Shown here piece by piece: positions 43,725-52,458 of a stretch of 64,000 bases of DNA. The notes under the pieces are model-generated. The model saw nothing but the letters and a program-made list of their open reading frames with translations. It was not told the DNA's origin and did no database searches. Position 1 is the stretch's first letter, and every line of letters begins with the position of its first letter. The DNA comes from Limimaricola sp027213785 (GTDB taxonomy: Bacteria; Pseudomonadota; Alphaproteobacteria; Rhodobacterales; Rhodobacteraceae), in assembly GCF_050847355.1 (NCBI RefSeq), contig NZ_CP193755.1, forward strand, positions 1,364,001 through 1,428,000. Reading direction: 5' to 3'. Made by a program: the position numbers and the translations under genes.

Positions 43725-44648
43725 ATGCTGCGGCTGGCGCTGTTCTTCGGCACGAACCTCGCGGTGCTTGTCGTGCTGTCCCTGGCGTTTCGGGTGCTGG
43801 GAATCGAGGGGCTGCTCGCGGCGAACGGCGTCGATCTCGACCTGACGGCGCTGCTGATATTCGCCGCGGTAATCGGCTTCGGCGGCTCGCTCGTTTCGCT
43901 GGTCCTGTCGAAGCCGATGGCCAAGGCCGCGATGCGCGTGCGGGTGATCGAGACCCCGCGCAACGGGGCGGAGCGCTGGCTGCTTCAGACCGTGCGGGAT
44001 CAGGCGCGACGGGCCGGGATCGGCATGCCCGAGGTCGGTATCTTCGATCATCCGTCGCCCAATGCCTTTGCAACCGGCTGGCGACGCGACGAGGCGCTGA
44101 TCGCGGTGAGCACCGGCCTGCTCGCGAACATGCGGCGGGAGGAGGTCGAGGCGGTGCTCGGCCACGAGATTGCCCATGCCGCGAATGGCGACATGGTGAC
44201 GCTGGCGCTGATCCAGGGCGTGGTGAACACTTTCGTGGTGTTCCTGTCGCGGCTGGCGGGGTTCCTGGTCGACCGGCTGCTGCTTCGGGTCGAGCGCGGC
44301 CATGGGCCGGGCTACTGGATCGTCTCGCTGGTGACCGAGATGGTACTGGGAGTGCTGGCGACGGCGATCGTCATGTGGTTCTCGCGCTGGCGCGAGTTCC
44401 GGGCAGATGCCGGTGGGGCCGCGCTGGCCGGGCGCCACAACATGATCGCCGCGCTGGAGCGGCTTCGGGGCCTGCGGCATGCCCCGCCCATGCCCGACGA
44501 AATGCGGGCCATGGCCTTCGACGCAGGTCGGGTGCAGGCGCTATTCGCCAGCCATCCGCCGCTTGAGGCCCGGATCGCGGCGCTGCGCGCGCCCGACCGG
44601 CAGGTCGCCGCCCGCCCGGGAGGGGGAAGACCGCTACGGTTTTTGTGA
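43725..44648 (+). CDS. HtpX-like M48 membrane metalloprotease
   Basis: A 307-residue inner-membrane protease. Two N-terminal helices (~3-23, 37-60), the zinc site HEIAH (147-151), two further helices after it (~160-185, 200-220) and the third ligand region SRWREFRADAGGA. It cleaves misfolded membrane proteins and overlaps functionally with FtsH. It starts three bases after grpE. Confidence 0.93.
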   Translation: MLRLALFFGTNLAVLVVLSLAFRVLGIEGLLAANGVDLDLTALLIFAAVIGFGGSLVSLVLSKPMAKAAMRVRVIETPRNGAERWLLQTVRDQARRAGIGMPEVGIFDHPSPNAFATGWRRDEALIAVSTGLLANMRREEVEAVLGHEIAHAANGDMVTLALIQGVVNTFVVFLSRLAGFLVDRLLLRVERGHGPGYWIVSLVTEMVLGVLATAIVMWFSRWREFRADAGGAALAGRHNMIAALERLRGLRHAPPMPDEMRAMAFDAGRVQALFASHPPLEARIAALRAPDRQVAARPGGGRPLRFL

Positions 44649-44686
44649 AGTGTTCGGCCGGTACGGGCCGTTCGGAGTGATGAAGG

Positions 44687-45613
44687 ATGACACACGATCC
44701 CTATGAGATCCTTGGCGTCAAACGTGACGCCTCGCAGGCCGAGATCAAGAAGGCCTACCGCAGGCTCGCGAAGAAGCTGCACCCGGACCTGTCGCAGGGT
44801 GACGCGAGCACGCAGGCGGAGTTCCAGCGCGTCGGCGCGGCCTACGACATCCTCGGTGATCCGGAGAAGCGGCGCCGCTTCGACGCGGGCGAGATCGACG
44901 CGAACGGGCAGGAGCGGGCGCGCCCGGACCCTCGCTGGAGCTATGCCGGCGCCGCGACGGGGGGAACCGGCCCGGACGACGCCTCCTTCGGCGCCTTCGA
45001 AGACGTCTCCGACATCTTCGCCGATCTGTTCGGCGGGCGGGTCACGCGTGGCCGCCGTTCGGCGCCCTTTGGCGTACCGGGTGCGGATCTTCGCTACAAC
45101 ATAGAGGTCGATTTCCTCGATGCGGCCCGTGGTGCGACGCGAGACGTTACCATGCCGGACGGCCGCGCGATCGAACTGCGGATACCTGCCGGACTGCGCG
45201 ACGGTCAGGTGCTCCGCTTGAAGGGGAAGGGCGCTCCCGGCCTGCATGGTGGCCCCTCGGGCGATGCCTATGTGGAAGCGCGAATCCGCCCGCATCCGCT
45301 GTTTTCTCGCAATGGCGACGACATCGAGATCGAACTGCCCATCAGCTTCGACGAGGCGGTACTTGGGGACCGGATCGAGGTGCCGACGATCTGGGGGCCG
45401 GTCGCGATGAAGCTGCCTGAAGGTGCTTCTTCGGGTCAGCGGGTCCGTCTCAAGGGCAAGGGCATCCGCCGAGCGAAGCGGCCGGCAGGCGACCAGTATG
45501 TCCGGCTATCGATCCGATTGCCGAAGCATGTGGATGCCCAGATGAAGGCCCTGGCGAAACGGTGGAAAGAGCATGTCCGACACGACCCGCGAGACGGCAT
45601 GAAACAGCATTGA
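44687..45613 (+). CDS. CbpA/DnaJ-class J-domain co-chaperone
   Basis: A 308-residue DnaJ homologue with an N-terminal J-domain (PYEILGVKRDASQAEIKKAY; HPD at 32-34) and two C-terminal beta-sandwich domains. It lacks the Cys-rich zinc finger and so is CbpA-like (class B). It delivers clients to DnaK. Last gene of the quality-control operon. Confidence 0.93.
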   Translation: MTHDPYEILGVKRDASQAEIKKAYRRLAKKLHPDLSQGDASTQAEFQRVGAAYDILGDPEKRRRFDAGEIDANGQERARPDPRWSYAGAATGGTGPDDASFGAFEDVSDIFADLFGGRVTRGRRSAPFGVPGADLRYNIEVDFLDAARGATRDVTMPDGRAIELRIPAGLRDGQVLRLKGKGAPGLHGGPSGDAYVEARIRPHPLFSRNGDDIEIELPISFDEAVLGDRIEVPTIWGPVAMKLPEGASSGQRVRLKGKGIRRAKRPAGDQYVRLSIRLPKHVDAQMKALAKRWKEHVRHDPRDGMKQH

Positions 45614-45807
45614 CAGGTGAAGGCCCTGAAAGACTCAAACTATTGACTGTTCGCCGCCTGCACAGAGATGGCTGTTCGAGAACAGTATGCGGTTCATCAA
45701 CCTTGTGCCGACGCTCGATCCTGCCTTGCTCTGAGGGTGCCGGGGAGCGCCGCAGCCGCACTGGTCAACTGCGGAGCTCTTTCCACGCTCGGAAAGGCCT
45801 AATGCTG

Positions 45808-46722
45808 CTAGAGGCTTTTCAAATAAGCAGCGATGGCCTCGAGATCTTCTCCCGTCAAATGACTTGTGCCATGCTCGATCACATCGATCATCTTGCCGCC
45901 GGATACGTCGCCATCCGGTGTCAGCCCGAGCTGGAGGTAGAACACAAGGTCGTTGAGGCTCCAATCGCGTATCGTGGATCGGCTGCCTGCAATGGCTGGG
46001 GCGCCAGATGAGAACGAGCTCTTGCCCGCGCCCTCTAATGCATTGGCGCTGATCCCGCCGATGAGATTCCTTGCAGTATGGCACTCGCCGCAGTGGCCAG
46101 GGCCGTTCACGAGATATGCGCCACGGTTCCAGATTGCTGACTCCGCGTCATTGGGAACGAACGGTTCGGGAGTGTGATAAAGGCTTTTCCAGACCCCCAC
46201 GAGTTGTCGGTTCGAGAAGGGCCAAATTAATTCGTGCGGCCGGTTCGGCCTGGCCACCGGCTCGACCGTATCCAGGTAGGCCTTGAGATCGACGATATCT
46301 TCGGTCTTGACGCGCCCGTAGCTGGTATAGGGGAAGCTGGGAAAATAATGTTCGCCATCCGGAGTCACACCTGCGGTCATGGCAATGTAGAAATCCTCGA
46401 GCGACATCGCACCGATGCCGTGTTCCGTATCCGGCGTAATGTTGGGGGCGTAGAATGTCCCGAACGGTGTTTCCAGCCCGGCACCGCCGGCCAGAAAAAT
46501 TCCATCGTTGTCGATATCGGTATGGCAGACGACGCAGCCACCCATTCGCAACACGTATTCCCCGCGCTCTGCATCGGCGGAGTAGGCGCTCAGATCAACG
46601 TTCTTTGCTGTTTGTCCCAAGCCCGGAAGAATGAAGGCGTAGCCGAATGCCGCGGCAGCGGCGCTTATGCCGAATAGCCAGATAATAGGCTTGGTCATTT
46701 TTGACGTTCGGATAACTAACAT
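45808..46722 (-). CDS. Membrane-anchored diheme cytochrome c
   Basis: About 304 residues. The N-terminus has one hydrophobic helix (IIWLFGISAAAAAFGYAFIL) that anchors the protein facing the periplasm. Two CxxCH heme sites are CVVCH and CGECH, in tandem cytochrome c domains of the fructose-dehydrogenase or adhC-subunit type. The start is uncertain between ATG 46722 and ATG 46698, neither having a good ribosome site. Last gene of the three-cytochrome operon. It probably passes electrons between the octaheme partner and the respiratory chain (inference). Confidence 0.85.
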   Translation of the reverse strand: MLVIRTSKMTKPIIWLFGISAAAAAFGYAFILPGLGQTAKNVDLSAYSADAERGEYVLRMGGCVVCHTDIDNDGIFLAGGAGLETPFGTFYAPNITPDTEHGIGAMSLEDFYIAMTAGVTPDGEHYFPSFPYTSYGRVKTEDIVDLKAYLDTVEPVARPNRPHELIWPFSNRQLVGVWKSLYHTPEPFVPNDAESAIWNRGAYLVNGPGHCGECHTARNLIGGISANALEGAGKSSFSSGAPAIAGSRSTIRDWSLNDLVFYLQLGLTPDGDVSGGKMIDVIEHGTSHLTGEDLEAIAAYLKSL

Positions 46723-46735
46723 CGGACGGGTTCGC

Positions 46736-47209
46736 CTATCTCGGTTGCTTGTAGCTTTCTTCCTTTGGTTTGCGGAAGGGCTGGTGGCAGGATCCGCAGG
46801 ATTTGCCGAGGCTTTGCATCGCCATCGCGATATCGCGCATGTCGCCCTCTTCGGCCGCTTTGGCAAGCGCCGCGCTGGCTTTGGACATCTCCGCATTCAA
46901 TTCGACGAACTCGTCCATCCTGCTCCAGATCTCGGGCTGCACGTCCGTCAATCCGTCGCTCACCTGTTCTTCGAATGCGGCGGGAACGAGTTCCGCCGCA
47001 TTCTCGATGAGCTCCGCGTGTTCCGCTATGTGCTCGGTCAGCGGCAGACGCCCCTTCACGATGGCCGCGACCGCAGCCATATGGCCGCCGATCGCCCGCA
47101 TCAGGTGCTGACGATACTCGATGACGCTGTCGCTATTCGCACTGGCGTGGCTGCCTGGCATGGCGATCAATGCGCTTAGGGTCACCGCAGCAAGAAATCG
47201 ACGCAGCAT
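46736..47209 (-). CDS. Cytochrome c'-like (class II) monoheme protein
   Basis: A 157-residue secreted protein with a signal peptide (cleavage near SHASA). It is helical, with a single C-terminal heme site CGSCHQPFRKPKEE, the class II cytochrome layout (four-helix bundle, heme near the C-terminus). Such proteins bind NO or act as electron carriers. It lies nine bases after the octaheme gene and 13 before the diheme gene. Confidence 0.9.
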   Translation of the reverse strand: MLRRFLAAVTLSALIAMPGSHASANSDSVIEYRQHLMRAIGGHMAAVAAIVKGRLPLTEHIAEHAELIENAAELVPAAFEEQVSDGLTDVQPEIWSRMDEFVELNAEMSKASAALAKAAEEGDMRDIAMAMQSLGKSCGSCHQPFRKPKEESYKQPR

Positions 47210-47218
47210 AAGGACATC

Positions 47219-49339
47219 TCACTTGTGCTGAATTTCGGAAACGTCGTGGCAGGTGCCGCAGGCCGAGGTGTAAGGGATCGGCATCGCGTTGCCCGGCAAT
47301 TCGCCTTGAACGCCGACGGTCGTCGTGCGCGGGACGTCGAACACGTGGGAGTTGATATCCCCCTGCAAGTAGGCGTTTATCTCTTCGGTGAGTGCGTCGT
47401 AGTAGGGTGGCGCGCTGACCATGCGTCCGAAGCGTCCCGAGTCGCCTCCATGGATGGCCGTTCCGGGCATGTGGCAGTCGACGCAGCGCGTTCCTGCTGC
47501 GCCCTTCATCTCGCTGCCGAGCTGGTGCTGCATATGCGCGTTGATATCGACGGCATGACAGTTCTGGCAGAGCGGCGACGACGCGTCGTCCGGATCGCCG
47601 ACGAGTGAGCGCCGAAAGCCGGTGCCGCCATGCATGTCGTGACAGTCGCTGCATCCGACCATACGCCGGTCGTTCCTGTACATGCCCGATTTCATGTAAT
47701 CCGCGTATTGCTGGTGCGGATTGCGGGAGTGGATGTCGTCGACCCAGATGTGACGGCCGGGGATGGGGCCGCGCGTCACGCTGTACTCGGTGATCATGGT
47801 GTGGCGGCTCAGCCCCGGCGGCATCATCTCGCCGTCCTCGTTGATCGGCTGGGTATAGCCGAGGGTGGGGCCGCCCGGCCCCTGCCGGCGGTCGTGACAG
47901 CGGCCGCAGACCGCCGTTTCCCGTTCGACGGACAGGTAGGCGGGATTGACCATGTGGGACGGGAAGTTTTCTCCTAGCCCGGCGAACGCCGCATGCTCGG
48001 AGCCGGGGCCATGGCAGGTCTCGCATCCGACATTGACCTCGTCCATCTCGGGATCATCGTCGATGTTGAACGCGCCGTTCGGATCGTTGACCCCGCGCAC
48101 AAGCGCCTGACCCGTCTCCTCGTCCATGTACCGTTCGTACCCAGTGACATGGCAGGCGGCGCACATCGCTTGGATCGTGTTCTCGTTCACTGCGGGCGCC
48201 GTGATCCGGTCGTCGGGGGTCCCGTATTCGCCGTCCTCGCCCTTGCTCCACCAATAGTTGAACTTGTAGTCCCGCCAGACGCGCCGATTATGGGTGAGCC
48301 GACGATCGTCTCCGTTCGGGTGGAACTGCAGCAGCGTATATATGCCCTGCCGATCCCCCAACGATTCCGGGACCGAGACCATGTATCTCTGACGCAGGAC
48401 CGCGCCCCCATAGACCATCTCGATCTTCAGATGGGCCGGGCTGGCAGGATCGGATTCGTTCAGGCGGTTCTCGACCGAGATATAGTATTCGCCGTCCTCC
48501 GCGCTCTTCCAGAAATAGATGTCCGCGTAGATCTTCTCGATCTCCACCCTTTCATCATCGGCGAGGCGGATCTTGAACTTCACGTTGCCGCGGGCCTCCG
48601 GGTTGTAGTCGCCGATCTCGAGACGGGTGCCGCCCTCATACGATTCAGCCTCGATCCACGAATCGAGCGCCTCGAAGAAGTCCGGGAACTGCGAAAAATC
48701 CTGGTGCGGTCCCGGATTGCCGGGGCGGGACCATGCGAGCTTGTGTCCTGTCTGCTTCCAGGCCGCCTGCTCCTCGTGACATTCCAGGCATTGGGTACTG
48801 CCGATGTACTCGGCATGGGGCGGCGGGCGGCTCGATAGCTGAATCCTCTTTTCATGCCCGCGAAGCTCCTGCGCATCATAGGAAGCGCGGCTCTTGTCGC
48901 CGCCGGGCAGGTGCTCGACGTCGCCGTCGGCGATTGCGACATAGACGAAGAACCGGCCATCCGGGATGTCGAATATCCGGAAATGTCCCTGCTGGTCTGT
49001 TTTCCCGCTAGGGAGCTGGTCGCGATGCCTCGCAATCGCATCTTCCAGGGGTTCGTCATACGCATCGGCCGCATATGGTTCATCGAACACCGCCGAGGCT
49101 GTTATCGGCGTCATGTCAATCATAGTGGTCGGCACGAGGTATACCGTAGCATCCGTGACCGGGAGGTCTCGCGAACTCACGACCCGTCCCAAAAGATCGT
49201 CCGTCGCTATAGGGTCAGTGAAACTCGGAAAAACCGGTTTGCCGTCCTGTGCAGTCGCAATTCCAGTGCTCGAGAGATATACGAGAACTGCGATCAGTAG
49301 ATTGGAAACGCAAACCATCAGGCGAAAATTCAACCCCAT
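47219..49339 (-). CDS. Octaheme c-type cytochrome with N-terminal beta-sandwich domain
   Basis: About 706 residues, secreted (signal ending near STGIATAQ). ATG 49339 is preferred over 49354 because GGAGCGAAGG precedes it. Residues ~45-160 resemble a carboxypeptidase-regulatory beta-sandwich (GHFRIFDIPDGRFFVYVAI). Eight CxxCH sites follow at about 184 (CLECH), 393 (CAACH), 439 (CETCH), 478 (CGRCH), 563 (CSDCH), 591 (CQNCH), 619 (CVDCH) and 694 (CGTCH). The 209-residue stretch between hemes 1 and 2 looks like an inserted beta-rich domain. All hemes are CxxCH; there is no CxxCK of NrfA. It may be an oxidoreductase for a small nitrogen or sulfur compound. Family not identified. Confidence 0.88.
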   Translation of the reverse strand: MGLNFRLMVCVSNLLIAVLVYLSSTGIATAQDGKPVFPSFTDPIATDDLLGRVVSSRDLPVTDATVYLVPTTMIDMTPITASAVFDEPYAADAYDEPLEDAIARHRDQLPSGKTDQQGHFRIFDIPDGRFFVYVAIADGDVEHLPGGDKSRASYDAQELRGHEKRIQLSSRPPPHAEYIGSTQCLECHEEQAAWKQTGHKLAWSRPGNPGPHQDFSQFPDFFEALDSWIEAESYEGGTRLEIGDYNPEARGNVKFKIRLADDERVEIEKIYADIYFWKSAEDGEYYISVENRLNESDPASPAHLKIEMVYGGAVLRQRYMVSVPESLGDRQGIYTLLQFHPNGDDRRLTHNRRVWRDYKFNYWWSKGEDGEYGTPDDRITAPAVNENTIQAMCAACHVTGYERYMDEETGQALVRGVNDPNGAFNIDDDPEMDEVNVGCETCHGPGSEHAAFAGLGENFPSHMVNPAYLSVERETAVCGRCHDRRQGPGGPTLGYTQPINEDGEMMPPGLSRHTMITEYSVTRGPIPGRHIWVDDIHSRNPHQQYADYMKSGMYRNDRRMVGCSDCHDMHGGTGFRRSLVGDPDDASSPLCQNCHAVDINAHMQHQLGSEMKGAAGTRCVDCHMPGTAIHGGDSGRFGRMVSAPPYYDALTEEINAYLQGDINSHVFDVPRTTTVGVQGELPGNAMPIPYTSACGTCHDVSEIQHK

Positions 49340-50212
49340 CCTTCGCTCCACCATAGGTCGGGGTTCGGGCGGCTTTGGCTATAAGCCGCCACAATATCAT
49401 CATTGGATTCCCGACAATTGATTTTATTAAGGCAATGTGCGAGCGCTCGAGCGGCAAGGGGCCGATTTGCAGCGCTACCTACATCTAAAGTATCCTCCCA
49501 TTTCTTTTCATCTATTTGTCTTCCGTAGTTTGACAAACGGGGAGTGCCAGCGGCGAACCCCAATGTTGGTCGTGTATGAAATATGCTTGCAGTCAATGGC
49601 GGATGAACTAACGACAGACTGTCGTCGCGTGGCCCTTGCTGTTTAGTTTGCTGTATCTACGGGTGTTTCTGAAATACAGAGGGCCATGCCTTCAGGATCG
49701 TGAAACAAGGTCAGAAGTCAACGATGCTGTCGATGCTCGATGGGTGATATGACCCATCATTCATGCAGGGCATTAGTGACCACCTTCGATTTTGTAACGG
49801 TTCGAGGGGTTTCCTCTTGGAATGCCGCCATTGAAATGACCTAACAGTCGAGATGGATTATGCCGTCGTGGGAAGGTTGAGGCGACGAGTGGGAAGCCCG
49901 AAAAGCACGAGGGAATGGTGCTGAATCTGCGGCAGATCGAGGTGCTGCATGAGCAAAGTATGGAGCTATTCAGTCTCTGGTGCTGAAAGCCAACCACGGC
50001 CACGGCCACGAGCCGCGCCCAGCCCGGTGGGGCTTCGTCTTCTCTAGGCAGCCGAATGGTCGTCTCCGGCTGCAGAGGCGCGGACCTCTTGGCATGGTCG
50101 ACGCAGCCAGCAGTGCGAAAAGTCGTCAATCTATGCCGAGATTGGCCATCACCCCGCGACCTGCCCGTCTGAGCAGTTCAAGTAGATATCTAAAGACATC
50201 AAGGGGGGGTAG
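49340..50212. other. 873-base AT-richer gap without a convincing gene
   Basis: Base composition drops sharply around 49480-49640. Small open frames lack ribosome sites. The only recognisable item is a possible transposase fragment at 49879-49986. The gap probably marks the edge of acquired DNA next to the tRNA. Confidence 0.5.
49879..49986 (+). pseudogene. Possible relic of an IS3-family OrfA transposase
   Basis: One frame reads GKPEKHEGMVLNLRQIEVL and then HEQSMELF before a stop. This loosely matches the N-terminal helix-turn-helix of IS3-group OrfA proteins (typically KPEEIVAKLRQVEVL). Only about 35 codons survive, with no start and no inverted repeats seen. It could be chance. Confidence 0.25.
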
Positions 50213-50302
50213 TGGCGGAGAGACAGGGATTCGAACCCTGGGAACCCTTGCAGGCTCAACGGTTTTCGAGACCGCCCCGTTCGACCACTCCGGCACCTCT
50301 CC
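50213..50302 (-). tRNA. tRNA-Ser(CGA)
   Basis: A 90-base class II tRNA. The acceptor GGAGAGG pairs with TCTCTCC, followed by discriminator G and an encoded CCA (50215-50213). The anticodon loop CTCGAAA gives CGA (Ser, UCG codons). A long variable arm typical of serine tRNAs and the T-loop TTCGAAT are present. Confidence 0.95.
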
Positions 50303-50462
50303 GCGGTCTGAGGGGCGTTTAGCCAGTGGGGCGGGCGGGTGCAAGGCCCAATCGTCCAGAATGTCGCGAGAAACTGCCCGCCGTCGCGTCAGCGGCGCGG
50401 CGGCTGTTGGAATGGGGCGGCGGAGCGCATATCAACGGTGCATGCATCCGGGAGAGCCAGCC

Positions 50463-51302
50463 ATGCGGAACATCGCCCGCTCCATCGCCATCTTCACCCT
50501 TGGGGCATTGCCTGCTTTCGCGCCGCTGCCTGCAATGGCCGTGCCGGGCCAGGGGATCGACCGGCTGGTCGATGCGCTTGCCCTCGACGAGATCGTCGCG
50601 GTGATGCGTGAGGAGGGGCTGACTTATGGCACCGAGCTCGGGCGCGAACTTTTCCCCGAGGGCACTGGCGCCTGGGGCCGGGAGGTGGCACGCATCTACG
50701 ATGCCGACGCGATGCGCGATGCATTGGCGGAGGGGCTCGAAGCGGGGCTCGTTGGAGCGCAGCTGCCCCCCGTGCTCGAATTCTTCGAAACCGGGCCGGG
50801 CGCCCGTTTCGCCCGCCTCGAGGCCTCGGCGCGCCGTGCCATGCTGGCGCCCGATGTCGAGGCGGGGGCCGAGGAGGTTGCCGCCCTGGCGATGCGCGAC
50901 GAAACCCCGCGCTTCGTCTTGGTCGATGCCTTCGTCGAGGCCAACGACCTGATCGAGGCCAACGTCGCCGGCGCGCTCAATGCCAATCTCGCGTTCTCCC
51001 GCGCTCTGCTCGACGGCGGCGCCTTCGGCGGTGCGGTGAGCGAGGCGGAAATTCTCGGCGATGTCTGGGCGCAGGAGCCGCAGATCCGGCAAGACACCAC
51101 CGAGTGGCTCTATGCCTTCCTCATGCTCGCCTACGCCCCCGCCACGGAGACGGAGATGCAGGAATATGTCGCGTTCTCCAAAAGCCCCGCGGGACGGGAC
51201 CTGAACCGGGCGCTCTTCGCCGCCTATGACGAGATGCTCACCGAGATTTCGCGCGATCTGGGCGCCAGCGCCGCCCGGCTGATGGCCGGGCAGGAGATCT
51301 GA
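50463..51302 (+). CDS. DUF2059-type secreted protein
   Basis: A 279-residue helical protein with a Sec signal (~1-26, LPAMAVP). The DUF2059 core appears in the C-terminal third (AFLMLAYAPATETEMQEYVAFSKSPAGRDLNRALF). Function unknown; periplasmic. The start at 50463 follows GGGAG; the upstream-extended frame crosses the tRNA and is not coding. It ends in a TGATCA shared with the next convergent gene. Confidence 0.85.
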   Translation: MRNIARSIAIFTLGALPAFAPLPAMAVPGQGIDRLVDALALDEIVAVMREEGLTYGTELGRELFPEGTGAWGREVARIYDADAMRDALAEGLEAGLVGAQLPPVLEFFETGPGARFARLEASARRAMLAPDVEAGAEEVAALAMRDETPRFVLVDAFVEANDLIEANVAGALNANLAFSRALLDGGAFGGAVSEAEILGDVWAQEPQIRQDTTEWLYAFLMLAYAPATETEMQEYVAFSKSPAGRDLNRALFAAYDEMLTEISRDLGASAARLMAGQEI

Positions 51303-51629
51303 TCAGCCGCCCCAGAGCAGCAGGGAGGTGACGAGCGCCCCGGGATTGCTCTCGTAAAGCGCAAGATCGCCCGACAGCTGGAGCCGCCGCGCCGGACGGT
51401 CGCCGATGGGCACGCCTGCCGCATCGAAGGCGCGCTCGAGCGATGGGCCGCCGCCCGCCTCGATATCCGACAGCAGCGCCGGGAACCCGCCCTTCACCGC
51501 GATCTCCACCGCGCCACGCCGGGCGTTGTCCTGCGCCGAGACCGGCATGATCGTGGAACGCAGGCCGGGCAGCGCGCCGGGTGCGCAGGCGGGCAGGGCG
51601 ACGAGCATTATGAGAAAGAGCGGGCGCAT
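51303..51629 (-). CDS. Small putative lipoprotein
   Basis: A 108-residue protein starting MRPLFLIMLVALPACAP. The LPAC lipobox predicts lipidation at Cys15. The rest is short and mixed, with SAQDNARRGAVEIAVKGGFPALL; no family recognised. It is convergent with the DUF2059 gene and divergent from rplU. Confidence 0.7.
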   Translation of the reverse strand: MRPLFLIMLVALPACAPGALPGLRSTIMPVSAQDNARRGAVEIAVKGGFPALLSDIEAGGGPSLERAFDAAGVPIGDRPARRLQLSGDLALYESNPGALVTSLLLWGG

Positions 51630-51648
51630 GGCGGTCCTTTCGCGGGGG

Positions 51649-51677
51649 TTGACTTGGGATACCGCCTCGCCGATAAG
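51649..51677 (+). promoter_or_regulatory. Putative sigma70 promoter of rplU-rpmA
   Basis: TTGACT (51649-51654), a 17-base spacer and GATAAG (51672-51677). The implied start leaves a leader of about 160 bases before rplU. It overlaps the start region of the divergent lipoprotein gene's upstream sequence. Confidence 0.65.
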
Positions 51678-51680
51678 CCC

Positions 51681-51765
51681 GCATCCCGGCAAGACCCCTT
51701 GTTGCGGGATGCGCGGTCATCCGCAAGGTGGACCGCGAATTTCAACGATCGCCCCGATTGGGGCG
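51681..51765 (+). promoter_or_regulatory. Structured 5' leader of rplU
   Basis: Three successive hairpins: 51681-51712 (GCATCCCG / CGGGATGC with an inner CAAG/CTTG), 51713-51736 (GCGGTC / GACCGC) and 51750-51765 (CGCCCC-GATT-GGGGCG). Such folded leaders often mediate autoregulation by a ribosomal protein; that role is inferred. Confidence 0.45.
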
Positions 51766-51846
51766 CGCTGTCCGACGGTGGGGCCATGAGCCCTTGAACG
51801 CCCCGCATGGGGGACCCAAGTGACGCGGGATATGAAGGAACGACAC

Positions 51847-52446
51847 ATGTTTGCGGTTCTCAAGACCGGCGGCAAGCAGTACAAAGTGGCCTCGGGCGAT
51901 GTGCTCCGGGTCGAAAAGCTGGCCGCGGAGGCGGGTGACACCGTCCAGTTCAACGACATTCTGATGATCGGCGATGCGATCGGCGCGCCCTTCGTCGCGG
52001 GTGCCGGCGTGCAGGCCGAGGTGATCGACCAGATCAAGGGCGAGAAGGTTATCCACTTCGTGCGCCGTCGCCGGAAGCACTCCTCCAAGCGCACCAAGGG
52101 CCACCGTCAGCAGCTGACGCTGATCCGCGTCACCGACCTGCTGGCCGAAGGCGCCGACAAGTCGGGCGTCAAGGCCGCGATCGGCGCCGGTTCCGCGCCG
52201 CGTTCGGCTGAGGCCGCCCCTGCCGCGAAGGCCCCGAAGGCCGCCGCGTCGGGTGACGACCTCAAGAAGCTGTCGGGTGTCGGTCCGGCGCTCGAGAAGA
52301 AGCTGAACGCAGCTGGCATCACCAGCTTCGCCCAGATCGCCGGCTGGTCGGACGCGGACATCGCCCGCTATGACGAAGAGCTCGGCCTCAAGGGCAAGAT
52401 CGAGAAAGAGGGCTGGGTTGCCCAGTCCCAAGACCTCAAGGCCTAA
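51847..52446 (+). CDS. rplU: 50S ribosomal protein L21 with C-terminal helix-hairpin-helix extension
   Basis: A 199-residue L21. The canonical ~103-residue part (MFAVLKTGGKQYKV to QQLTLIRVTDL) carries the basic loop RRRRKHSSKRTKGHRQ that contacts 23S rRNA. An Ala/Lys linker leads to a helix-hairpin-helix-like domain (DDLKKLSGVGPALEKKLNAA) at ~138-190. The extension is common in Rhodobacterales and related alphaproteobacteria. It may bind nucleic acid. Confidence 0.97.
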   Translation: MFAVLKTGGKQYKVASGDVLRVEKLAAEAGDTVQFNDILMIGDAIGAPFVAGAGVQAEVIDQIKGEKVIHFVRRRRKHSSKRTKGHRQQLTLIRVTDLLAEGADKSGVKAAIGAGSAPRSAEAAPAAKAPKAAASGDDLKKLSGVGPALEKKLNAAGITSFAQIAGWSDADIARYDEELGLKGKIEKEGWVAQSQDLKA

Positions 52447-52458
52447 GGAGAGAGACAC

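Noticed and set aside
49773..50129. 118-codon minus-strand frame as a gene
   Set aside because: No ribosome site, no domain, and Arg/Ser/Pro-rich content typical of noncoding GC-rich frames.
49980..50462. Upstream extension of the DUF2059 frame
   Set aside because: It crosses the tRNA-Ser gene and lacks a ribosome site. The start at 50463 begins a signal peptide.
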